Origin: Acidobacteriota bacterium
GTDB lineage: Bacteria > Acidobacteriota > Holophagae > Thermotomaculales > Thermotomaculaceae
Length of the DNA stretch: 7,279 nt
Assembly (NCBI GenBank): GCA_027038695.1
Contig: JALWHA010000307.1
Span: 1-7,279 of the forward strand
Direction of reading: 5' to 3'
Position 1 is the stretch's first letter, and the number at the start of each line of letters is the position of its first letter. The notes beneath the pieces were generated by a model that was not told the DNA's origin, did no database searches, and saw only the letters and a list, made by a program, of their open reading frames with translations. The position numbers were made by a program, and so were the translations under genes. Of this stretch, positions 1 through 5,834 are shown one piece after another.

Positions 1-365
1 CAATGAAGGAATTGTCAAGGGTTTTGAAAAACGAGGGTAGAATATTTGCAGTTTTCCCATTTATGTGGGAGATACACCAGAGGCCTTACGATTTTTTCAG
101 GTATTCAGAGTATGGTTTTAAGGAGTTGGCAAAAGAAGCAAATTTAACTATTTTAGAAATCAAACAGTTAGGCTGTTTTTTTAGAGTGTTGCACTATATG
201 GTTGCCTCTTTTTTAAAAGGGAGTATAAAAAATTTCTTTGTTTTATTGTTAACTTTAATATTTCTGCCTTATTTAATAATCTTTCTTTTTGTTTCAGACA
301 TAATTGACAGAATTACAGGAATGTGTAATTATACACCTGGATATTCAATTTTATTAAAAAAATAG
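1..365 (+). CDS. Class I SAM-dependent methyltransferase, C-terminal part (5' truncated by window)
   Basis: This is the 3' part of a gene that enters from outside the window; the first ATG at base 3 is probably internal. The visible 120 residues open with E-x-x-RVLK-x-x-G-R-I, then a strand ending in FPF, then H-x-x-P-x-D-F-x-R-Y-S and GFKELAKEAN. This is the late core of methyltransferase type 11 (UbiE/Cyclopropane-like) domains, where the motif after the 'RVLKPGG' strand leads to the DFxR element common in methyltransferases near sugar and lipid pathways. The SAM-binding GxGxG motif would lie upstream and is not seen. A hydrophobic stretch at about residues 75-98 of the visible part suggests membrane association. 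The substrate cannot be read from this fragment. The next gene starts 9 bases after the stop, and its ribosome binding site overlaps the stop codon, so the two are probably cotranscribed. Confidence 0.8.
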   Translation, partial: MKELSRVLKNEGRIFAVFPFMWEIHQRPYDFFRYSEYGFKELAKEANLTILEIKQLGCFFRVLHYMVASFLKGSIKNFFVLLLTLIFLPYLIIFLFVSDIIDRITGMCNYTPGYSILLKK

Positions 366-374
366 AGGTGGGTT

Positions 375-1112
375 ATGAAGAAAATTTTAACCGTATGTTT
401 CTTAATGGGATTGAGTTTGTTACTTTTTGCTGGGACTGAGGTTTCGGTTATTGGTGCTTCTTCTAAAAGGGGTTCAAAGAATTTTGTAAAAGAACCTGAT
501 GTTAAAGTTGTGCTTACGAATGACACATATTTTTATGCTGAAAGGTATTTAGGGGAAAAGGGAAGCAATTACCTTTTTGTGAAAGACGGCAAAAAAGTTA
601 TGCTGCCTAAATCAATGGTTAAAGAGGTCAAATTAAAAATAGCGGTGCAGGGTGATGGTGAAAAATCAAATAACAAAAAGCAACAGGTTAATAAACAAAC
701 AGAAAAAAAGGGAAAAAAGAAGAGATTAATTCTCACTGATTACAATGTGCAAAAAAATTACTATGGTAAAGAAAATAGTATTGTGAATCAGGAAAATGAG
801 GAAAAGCAGCAATCAGGTTTAAGGGTAAAGGTTGAAAACCAGGTTATTGAAAGAAAAAAAGATACAATTACCTTTAAGGCTGATATTAAAAATGTGACCG
901 GGCTTGAGGTTGGCAAATTATCCATAATTCTCAATATTTATGATAGCAAAGGTAAATTGGTTGAAAAGAAAAAGGTTTTTCTTGCCAACAGGTTAAAAGA
1001 TGGGAAATCTGTTCCATTTACTTACTCTTTAAAAGACCCGGAGGGAAAAATCACAAGGTTTGACTATTCTTTTGAAGGAATAGTGTACAAACCAGTTGAA
1101 AAAGAGGAGTAA
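375..1112 (+). CDS. Secreted protein of unknown function with N-terminal strand-rich motif and C-terminal FxLYD-like domain
   Basis: I do not recognise this 245-residue protein as a named family. Residues 1-19 form a signal peptide: basic MKK, a hydrophobic core, and LFAG as the likely cleavage region. Residues 41-88 resemble a small beta-rich motif seen in many envelope proteins, in which an NG-like turn, an aromatic pair and a K-D-G-K turn lead into L-P-K-S-x-V-x-x-V. Residues 95-118 are a Lys/Gln/Asn-rich low-complexity linker. Residues 149-236 look like a beta-sandwich of the FxLYD type: an N-V-T-G turn, L-N-I-Y-D-S-K-G-K, then L-K-D-G-K-S-V-P-F. The domain calls are by eye and tentative. 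The start has GAGGTG at 365-370 four bases upstream. The stop is 2 bases before the next secreted gene, and both signal peptides end in FAG, so the two products are probably exported together and may act together. Confidence 0.8.
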   Translation: MKKILTVCFLMGLSLLLFAGTEVSVIGASSKRGSKNFVKEPDVKVVLTNDTYFYAERYLGEKGSNYLFVKDGKKVMLPKSMVKEVKLKIAVQGDGEKSNNKKQQVNKQTEKKGKKKRLILTDYNVQKNYYGKENSIVNQENEEKQQSGLRVKVENQVIERKKDTITFKADIKNVTGLEVGKLSIILNIYDSKGKLVEKKKVFLANRLKDGKSVPFTYSLKDPEGKITRFDYSFEGIVYKPVEKEE

Positions 1113-1114
1113 TA

Positions 1115-2812
1115 ATGAAAAAAATTACTCTTTTGCTTTTTCTGATTTTCGGAGTATCTCTTTTTGCAGGTAACTTTTTTAATTCAAAAAACTTGTTTAA
1201 AAAAATAGCCTATATGCCTACTGGTTTTACAAACGGGCTTATTGTAAAGGGTAATTCCTTTTTTACAACAGACAGGCACAAAGACATACTTTATCAATTT
1301 GAGGGAAGCATAAATAACGGTTTCAAGATAAAAAAATTTATTGAATTGCCTGATTACGAACCGTCTGCCCTTGCATTTAACGGAAAACTGTTTGCGGTAG
1401 CGGATTTAGAAAAAGAGTTTATCTATTTAGTAGATTTTGAAACAGGTGTTTGTGTTAAAACTTTGCCTGCACCGTATAAAAGGATTACGGGGCTTGCCTT
1501 TGATAAAGACGGTAATTTATGGGCTTGTATTTACAGGGGCAAAAACCTTGCAAAGATTTCAAAAGAAGACGGGACAACTTTAAGGGAGATAAAATCCCCT
1601 TTTCCTACCGTTTCAGCAATGTGTTTTATGCCTTCCAAAACAAGGCAAGGCTATTTATGGGTAGCAGACAGAGGCAAAGATAGGATTTACCTTGTTGATA
1701 TTGAGTCGGGATTAACTGTTTTCTATCTCAAATCCCCAGTCCCTTACCCGACAGGGTTGTACTTCAAAGACGGAAAACTCTATGTTTCCTGTTATCAGAA
1801 AGACGAAGTATATGTTGCGGATATCAATTCAATAAAAAACAAATGCGAAAGGTTTGACATAAGAGATGCAAAGGTAACACTTTATTCAACAGTAGAATGT
1901 ATGGGAACGGGAAAAATAACTGAAGCAAAGGCTTTTATTGCTGTTCCCGTAAACAGGGATAATCAGGAATTGAAAAAGGTAAAACTTGTCGGCAAATATA
2001 AACTTGTTAAAGACCAATACGGCCAGAAGGTTGCTGTCTATTCTGCCGAAAATATGAAAAACGGGGATTTCTTAAACTCAAAGATGGAGATTGAAGGAAG
2101 GTTTTATGCAATCTCTTACAAAATCTTTCCAGACGAAATTGGAACTGAAAAGGATATTCCTGAAAAAATCAAAAAAGTGTACCTTACAGACGATGAAAAG
2201 TATGTTTTAAACAGCCCTGTCATTCAAAATGTAATTAAAAAAGTTGTGGGAAATGAAAAAAACCTTTACTTCAAAGCGAGAAAATTGTTTGAGTTTCTGG
2301 CAGACAGAATAAACTACCAGATGGTAGGCGGTTGGGACATTGCCCCTGTTGTTATATCAAGGGGGACAGGCTCATGTTCGGAATACACATTCTCTTACAT
2401 AGCGCTGTGCAGGGCTGCGGGAATTCCCGCAAGGTATGTTGGTTCGGTAGTGGTTAGAGGGGAAGATGCGTCATTTGACAATGTATATCATAGATGGGCT
2501 GAAATTTACCTTCCACCTATAGGCTGGATCCCCGTTGATGTAAACGCGGGAGACGAAGAATGGCAGGGAGACAGGTGTTACTCTTTTGGCGGGATAGCAA
2601 ACAGGTTTTTGATAACCACGGTAGGTGGTGGAAATTCAAAGTTTATGAAATGGGATTACAATGTGTCTGTTGATTACAAGACATTAGGCAAGGCAAATGT
2701 CAGGGTGGAGAGTTTCGCTGAATGGGACATATTGAAAACAAAGCATTTAATGAAATCTAATTCCCATACTAATTTAAATTTTTATACTTTTGAGAAAAAG
2801 TGTTGTTTTTAA
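1115..2812 (+). CDS. Secreted beta-propeller / transglutaminase-like fusion protein
   Basis: This 565-residue protein has a signal peptide (residues 1-19, ending LFAG). Five propeller-type repeats (about 35-240) of the NHL/SMP-30 kind follow, each with a G-L-x-F/A-L-A-F strand, a D-G-x-L turn and a strand like I-Y-L-V-D-I-E-S-G. Residues 250-345 look like the beta-rich region that often precedes bacterial transglutaminase domains (AVPVNRDNQ). A transglutaminase-like core follows at about 385-480. The presumed catalytic triad is C421 in GTGSCSEYT, H459 in YHRWAEIYLP and D475 in IPVDVNAG, all in the usual order and spacing. Family knowledge suggests a papain-like fold that may act as a protease, peptidase or crosslinker on envelope material; the substrate is unknown. 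The ATG follows GAGGAG at 1104-1109 with a 5-base gap. The stop directly abuts the ruvA ATG. The tail ends in two cysteines (C563, C564), which is unusual. Confidence 0.85.
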   Translation: MKKITLLLFLIFGVSLFAGNFFNSKNLFKKIAYMPTGFTNGLIVKGNSFFTTDRHKDILYQFEGSINNGFKIKKFIELPDYEPSALAFNGKLFAVADLEKEFIYLVDFETGVCVKTLPAPYKRITGLAFDKDGNLWACIYRGKNLAKISKEDGTTLREIKSPFPTVSAMCFMPSKTRQGYLWVADRGKDRIYLVDIESGLTVFYLKSPVPYPTGLYFKDGKLYVSCYQKDEVYVADINSIKNKCERFDIRDAKVTLYSTVECMGTGKITEAKAFIAVPVNRDNQELKKVKLVGKYKLVKDQYGQKVAVYSAENMKNGDFLNSKMEIEGRFYAISYKIFPDEIGTEKDIPEKIKKVYLTDDEKYVLNSPVIQNVIKKVVGNEKNLYFKARKLFEFLADRINYQMVGGWDIAPVVISRGTGSCSEYTFSYIALCRAAGIPARYVGSVVVRGEDASFDNVYHRWAEIYLPPIGWIPVDVNAGDEEWQGDRCYSFGGIANRFLITTVGGGNSKFMKWDYNVSVDYKTLGKANVRVESFAEWDILKTKHLMKSNSHTNLNFYTFEKKCCF

Positions 2813-3388
2813 ATGATTGCGTTTATAAAGGGAAAGATTTTTGAAAAAGAGCCTAATGCGGTAATTGTAGATAATGCGGGTATAGGCTATAGGCTTTTTG
2901 TGTCCTATCAGACACTTTCAAAGGTTGAAAAAGAAGATGAATATTTTTTCTATACCCACCATTTTGTTAAAGAAGACCGCAACGAACTATACGGGTTTAT
3001 TTCTAAAAAGGAACTTTCATTATTTCAAAAATTGATAGGGATAGGGGGAATAGGCCCAAAAACTGCACTTGCAATTCTTTCCCCCTTTGAAGTTGAAAAG
3101 ATTGAAAATGCAATCCTTGAAGGAAATGCTAATTTCCTTGTTAAAATACCCGGAATAGGTAAAAAAACAGCACAACGAATTATTCTTGAATTAAAGGGTC
3201 AACTTGTAAAAGAGACAGGTGAAACAGGTGTAGATATTCCTGAAGAGGTTTACCAGATTCTTTTAAACCTCGGATACAGGAGAAAAGAGATAGATAAGGT
3301 GTTAAAGGATATATCAAAGGGTGATTTAGCAAAAACAAATGTTGAAGATTTATTGAAACTTTGCTTTGAGAGGTTAAGTCCTATATAG
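2813..3388 (+). CDS. ruvA: Holliday junction branch migration protein RuvA
   Basis: RuvA binds four-way DNA junctions as a tetramer and recruits the RuvB motor for branch migration in recombinational repair. The 191 residues fit the family's usual length of about 190-205. The N-terminal OB-fold (1-62) has G-x-G-Y-R and the acidic pin E54-D55 in VKEDRNELYGF, matching the pair that shapes the junction centre in E. coli RuvA. Two helix-hairpin-helix motifs follow: about 71-90 (IGIGGIGPKTA) and about 106-125 (IPGIGKKTAQR). The C-terminal RuvB-contacting domain (about 140-191) holds LGYRRKEIDKVL. No ribosome binding site of good match precedes the ATG, which directly follows the stop of the upstream gene (TAAATG), so translation probably depends on reinitiation. 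ruvB and ruvC are not adjacent in the window. Confidence 0.97.
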   Translation: MIAFIKGKIFEKEPNAVIVDNAGIGYRLFVSYQTLSKVEKEDEYFFYTHHFVKEDRNELYGFISKKELSLFQKLIGIGGIGPKTALAILSPFEVEKIENAILEGNANFLVKIPGIGKKTAQRIILELKGQLVKETGETGVDIPEEVYQILLNLGYRRKEIDKVLKDISKGDLAKTNVEDLLKLCFERLSPI

Positions 3389-3393
3389 TATTG

Positions 3394-3410
3394 AAAAATA
3401 TAATATTTTT
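3394..3410. repeat. AT-only perfect inverted repeat after ruvA
   Basis: AAAAATAT at 3394-3401 and ATATTTTT at 3403-3410 form a perfect dyad around a single base, lying 5 bases after the ruvA stop. As RNA it could form at most a 7-pair A-U stem, and it is followed by TAG rather than a U-run. It may be a weak 3' end or a bendable AT element. It contains no G-C pair, so I do not call it a terminator. Confidence 0.3.
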
Positions 3411-3425
3411 TAGAGAAAATATTGC

Positions 3426-3451
3426 CTGAAATCTGTGATAAAATATTTCAG
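3426..3451. promoter_or_regulatory. Operator-like inverted repeat flanking a -10 element
   Basis: CTGAAAT at 3426-3432 and ATTTCAG at 3445-3451 are perfect inverse complements separated by 12 bases. The half-sites are 19 bases apart start to start, close to two helical turns, as for a dimeric repressor site. The space between them is filled by the extended -10 candidate. No T-run follows, so it is not a terminator. The regulator is unknown. Confidence 0.4.
3436..3444 (+). promoter_or_regulatory. Candidate extended -10 promoter for the POT transporter gene
   Basis: TGATAAAAT fits the extended -10 pattern TGn followed by a TATAAT-like hexamer (TAAAAT, 5 of 6 matches). The position 17 bases upstream has no -35 match, which is tolerated by extended -10 promoters. 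Transcription would start near 3451, leaving a leader of about 24 bases that contains the GGGAGG ribosome binding site at 3465-3470. Read by eye only. Confidence 0.4.
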
Positions 3452-3474
3452 AATTTAGCGTGACGGGAGGATAA

Positions 3475-4809
3475 ATGTTTAAAGGACACCCGAAAGGGTT
3501 AATGGTACTGTTTTTTACTGAAATGTGGGAGAGGTTCGGTTTTTACACAATGATGGCCCTCTTTACACTTTACATGGATAGTTATTTTCATTGGGGACCG
3601 AAAAAAGCTGGGCAAATTTATGGTTTATACCTTGCATTTGTCTATTTTACTCCACTGATAGGCGGTTTTATTGCCGATAGATTTCTGGGATACAGAAAAA
3701 CAATAAATATTGGTGCAGCTATTTTGATGATAGGCTATGCGCTTTTAGCGGTCCCGAATCCGACTGAGGTGTTTTTTTATATTGCTTTAATTGTTCTTGT
3801 AATTGGTAATGGATTATTTAAAGCGAATATATCGGTTTTAGTAGGAAATTTATATGAGTCTAATTCTCCCTTAAAGGATGCTGCTTACAATATTTTTTAT
3901 ATGGGTATAAATATTGGCGCTTTTCTTGCTCCTATAACAGCCAGTTTTTTAAGAAACAAAGCACCTTTATATATAAAAAATTGGTTTGGAATTGCCGTTA
4001 ACGGGTTTAACCTTGCTTTCGCAGCAGCGTCAATAGGAATGATATTCTCTTTGATTATTTTTAACAAATACAAAGAGTTTTACATTGCATCAAACAGAAT
4101 AAAACACGAAGAATCATCGGTAAATGGGAAAAAAATATCTCCAGAACAGGAGAAGGAGAGAATTCTGGCACTACTTGTAATCTTTTTTATTGTCATATTT
4201 TTCTGGATGTCGTTTAACCAGAATGGTTTTGCTTTAACATTATTTGCAAAAGACTCTGTTAGAAAAAATGTTGCCCTTTTAGGGTTTAATATTAACATTC
4301 CTCCTGAACTTTATCAGATGTTTAACCCTATGTTTATACTTATTCTTACACCTGTTGTTGTCGGCCTTTTCGGATACTTGGGCAGTAAAGGTAAAGAGCC
4401 TTCAACCCCAGCAAAAATAGGGATTGGTATGCTGTTGACGGGGTTCGCATTTTTAATAATGGTAGTAGCTTCAAAATTAGGCGGGAATTTAGATAACAAC
4501 AGTGTGTCTCCGATGTGGCTTATTTCAACATATTTTATAATAACCTTCGGGGAATTGTGTTTAAGCCCTATGGGGTTGTCCTTTGTTTCCAAGGTTGCCC
4601 CTCCACGAATGAAAGGCTTGATGATGGGCGGTTGGTTTGTTGCTACTTCCATTGGAGGTTATCTTGCAGGTTTTGTAGGCAGGTATTACCATGACTGGCC
4701 GCATAGCAAATTTTTCTTATTATTGTCTGTTTTAGCTTTTGTATCTTTCGGCCTTGTTATGTTATCATTAAAGAAGTTAAACCATGCTACCAGGGAGGAA
4801 ATTGATTAG
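3475..4809 (+). CDS. POT/PTR2 family proton-coupled oligopeptide transporter (MFS), variant charge network
   Basis: This 444-residue inner-membrane protein belongs to the proton-dependent oligopeptide transporter family, which imports di- and tripeptides and, in some clades, other substrates. About 12 membrane segments are visible. Family marks are ExxER in TM1 (E16, E19, R20), GGFIADRFLG (63-72) after TM2, K116 in the TM4 GLFKAN motif, the PTR2 signature FYMGINIGAFLAP (141-153), FW-x-x-F-N-Q in TM7 (243-249) and E360 in the TM10 GELCLSPMG motif. Two residues depart from characterised members: M27 replaces the TM1 arginine, and N248 replaces the TM7 acidic residue. The linker between TM6 and TM7 (about 198-228) is short and hydrophilic, too small for the two extra helices of many bacterial POTs. 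The ATG follows GGGAGG with a 4-base gap. The gene stands alone, with its own promoter candidate. The family call is firm; peptide as substrate is an inference. Confidence 0.93.
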   Translation: MFKGHPKGLMVLFFTEMWERFGFYTMMALFTLYMDSYFHWGPKKAGQIYGLYLAFVYFTPLIGGFIADRFLGYRKTINIGAAILMIGYALLAVPNPTEVFFYIALIVLVIGNGLFKANISVLVGNLYESNSPLKDAAYNIFYMGINIGAFLAPITASFLRNKAPLYIKNWFGIAVNGFNLAFAAASIGMIFSLIIFNKYKEFYIASNRIKHEESSVNGKKISPEQEKERILALLVIFFIVIFFWMSFNQNGFALTLFAKDSVRKNVALLGFNINIPPELYQMFNPMFILILTPVVVGLFGYLGSKGKEPSTPAKIGIGMLLTGFAFLIMVVASKLGGNLDNNSVSPMWLISTYFIITFGELCLSPMGLSFVSKVAPPRMKGLMMGGWFVATSIGGYLAGFVGRYYHDWPHSKFFLLLSVLAFVSFGLVMLSLKKLNHATREEID

Positions 4810-4832
4810 AAAATATTTATATATTTTTCTAA
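4806..4832 (+). terminator. Weak AT-only hairpin overlapping the transporter stop codon
   Basis: TTAGAAAATAT (4806-4816) can pair with ATATTTTTCTAA (4821-4832) with one bulged T, giving a stem of about 11 pairs, nearly all A-U. The stem includes the stop codon TAG at 4807-4809. The following AAATTTTAG is a poor U-tract. It could be a weak terminator or an mRNA 3' end structure; the base composition of the region makes chance formation quite possible. Confidence 0.25.
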
Positions 4833-4839
4833 ATTTTAG

Positions 4840-4868
4840 TTGCAAATAAGGCCTTTAATTGTTAATAT
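4840..4868 (+). promoter_or_regulatory. Sigma70-type promoter of the LysM lipoprotein gene
   Basis: TTGCAA at 4840-4845 and TAATAT at 4863-4868 each match 4 of 6 consensus positions or better and are separated by exactly 17 bases, the optimal spacing. Transcription would start near 4875, giving a leader of about 28 bases that contains the strong ribosome binding site. The position, after the transporter stop and before a gene with its own terminator, supports a monocistronic unit. Confidence 0.6.
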
Positions 4869-4883
4869 TTGAATGAAATTCAA
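4869..4883. promoter_or_regulatory. Short inverted repeat at the predicted transcription start
   Basis: TTGAAT (4869-4874) and ATTCAA (4878-4883) form a perfect 6-base dyad around GAA. It lies directly after the -10 element, over the predicted start site, where a repressor could act. A 6-base AT-rich dyad in an AT-rich intergenic region may well be chance. Confidence 0.25.
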
Positions 4884-4888
4884 TTTTT

Positions 4889-4897
4889 AGGAGGTGA
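4889..4897 (+). promoter_or_regulatory. Strong ribosome binding site that fixes the start at 4903
   Basis: AGGAGGTGA is a nearly perfect complement to the 16S rRNA 3' end and lies 5 bases before the ATG at 4903. An in-frame GTG at 4894 is part of this site and has no ribosome binding site of its own, so it is not the start. Confidence 0.85.
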
Positions 4898-4902
4898 ATT
4901 TA

Positions 4903-5775
4903 ATGAAAAGGTTATTCGGTTTAATCGGGTTGGTCAGTTTGCTTGTCGTGCTTTCGGGGGTAGCATGTTGCACTAAGCCGCCTCAAGAACTTGCCACTGC
5001 TAAAGATGCGGTTAAAAAAGCAGAAAATGCCTGTGCGGCAGATTATGTAAAAGCGGAACTTGACAAAGCAAAAGATACTTTGAATAAGGCTACCGACCGT
5101 TATGAAAACGGTAAGAAATGGAAAAAGTGCACAGAGACAAAAGAACTTTCAATGCAGACTATTGAACTTGCCAAAAAAGCGGAGCAGGATGCTTTAGCCG
5201 AAAAAGAAAAGGCTAAAAAGATGGCTGACGAATCCATTTCTATGATGGAAAAATGTATTGAAAAGGCAAAGTCCGCTGAAGCAAATGTTTATGCTAAAGA
5301 TGAATTTAACAGAGCTCTCGCTAAATTTGAAGAAGCTAAAAAACTCTATGCTTCAAATGAATGTAAATACTACCAGGTAAAAGATATGGTTGAAGACGCA
5401 CATAAGACATTAAAGAATTCTATTGCAATGGCTAAAGCGGAAAAAGAAAGAATCGCCGAAGAAAAGAGAAAGGCTGAAGAAGCAGCAAGAAAAGCAGCTG
5501 AAGAAGAATTAAAGAGACACCCGAAGGAATGGACTGTTGTTAAAGGCGAATGCCTCTGGAAGATAGCCGGTTATGAAAAAATTTACGGTGACCCATTCCA
5601 GTGGCCGTTAATTTACAAAGCAAACAAGTCTAAAATTAAAGATCCGGATTTGATTTATCCCGGACAGGTGTTTAAGATTCCGAGAAACGTTCCGGAAGAA
5701 GAAGTTAAAAAGGCTATTAAAGAGGCGAAGAACAGAACCTGGCCTGTAGAAAATTTCCTTTTTGACGGAAAATAA
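4903..5775 (+). CDS. Probable LysM-domain lipoprotein with duplicated helical repeats
   Basis: This 290-residue envelope protein has a signal peptide of lipoprotein type: MKRLFG, a hydrophobic core, then GVACC, with C22 the likely lipidated cysteine. The -3 residue is G rather than the usual L/V/I, so the lipobox is imperfect. Residues 29-95 and 113-180 are two copies of a helical repeat resembling DUF4398-like Ala/Lys/Glu-rich regions. A charged coiled coil (about 178-206) leads to a LysM domain at about 210-260 (W-T-V-V-K-G-E-C-L-W-K-I-A, IYGDPFQWPLIYKANK, D-P-D-L-I-Y-P-G-Q). LysM domains bind the glycan chains of peptidoglycan, so the likely role is a tether or spacer between membrane and wall. 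No enzymatic domain is present. A basic tail follows the LysM. The gene has its own promoter, ribosome binding site and terminator and appears monocistronic. Confidence 0.9.
   Translation: MKRLFGLIGLVSLLVVLSGVACCTKPPQELATAKDAVKKAENACAADYVKAELDKAKDTLNKATDRYENGKKWKKCTETKELSMQTIELAKKAEQDALAEKEKAKKMADESISMMEKCIEKAKSAEANVYAKDEFNRALAKFEEAKKLYASNECKYYQVKDMVEDAHKTLKNSIAMAKAEKERIAEEKRKAEEAARKAAEEELKRHPKEWTVVKGECLWKIAGYEKIYGDPFQWPLIYKANKSKIKDPDLIYPGQVFKIPRNVPEEEVKKAIKEAKNRTWPVENFLFDGK
4987..5442 (+). repeat. Protein-level tandem duplication within the LysM lipoprotein
   Basis: Residues 29-95 and 113-180 align with one 4-residue gap. Anchors are Y48 with Y130, the AELDKAKDTLNKA stretch with DEFNRALAKFEEA, C76 (WKKC) with C154 (SNEC), and the following T-K-E-L-S with Q-V-K-D-M. 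Each copy also has one earlier cysteine (C44, C118), although at different alignment columns. The copies are diverged at DNA level, so the duplication is old. Confidence 0.6.
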
Positions 5776-5799
5776 TACAATTCGAGGTTAGATTACTAC

Positions 5800-5826
5800 G
5801 GCGGAGGTTTTTGCCTTCGCCTTTTT
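5800..5826 (+). terminator. Intrinsic (rho-independent) terminator of the LysM gene
   Basis: GGCGGAGG at 5800-5807 pairs with CCTTCGCC at 5814-5821 over 8 positions, seven Watson-Crick pairs and one G-U, around a 6-base loop TTTTTG. TTTTT follows directly at 5822-5826. The stem is strikingly GC-rich for this AT-rich DNA and starts 25 bases after the lipoprotein stop. The reverse strand has no matching U-run, so it acts in the + direction only. Confidence 0.8.
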
Positions 5827-5834
5827 CTATTACT

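Noticed and set aside
329..526. 65-codon open frame on the - strand spanning the first gene junction
   Set aside because: It overlaps two + strand genes, including the signal peptide region, and has no supporting motif.
645..725. A-rich stretch in the second gene as a possible repeat or slippage site
   Set aside because: It encodes a Lys/Gln/Asn-rich linker without an exact repeat unit, and the frame stays open on both sides.
4080..4298. 72-codon open frame on the - strand
   Set aside because: It is antisense to the transporter gene, with a composition expected of a shadow frame.
4314..4652. 112-codon open frame on the - strand
   Set aside because: It is antisense to the well-supported transporter gene, has no ribosome binding site and no family resemblance.
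4894..4902. GTG start at 4894 giving a 293-residue LysM protein
   Set aside because: This GTG is part of the AGGAGGTGA ribosome binding site; the ATG at 4903 has ideal spacing and begins a normal signal peptide.
5762..5767. TTGACG as a -35 element
   Set aside because: It lies in the 3' end of the lipoprotein gene and has no acceptable -10 at 16-18 bases (AGGTTA at 17).
5754..5781. Promoter for phoH with TACAAT at 5776-5781
   Set aside because: The -10 match is good, but the best -35 (TTTCCT, 16 bases upstream) is poor, and the transcript would run at once into the terminator at 5800-5826.
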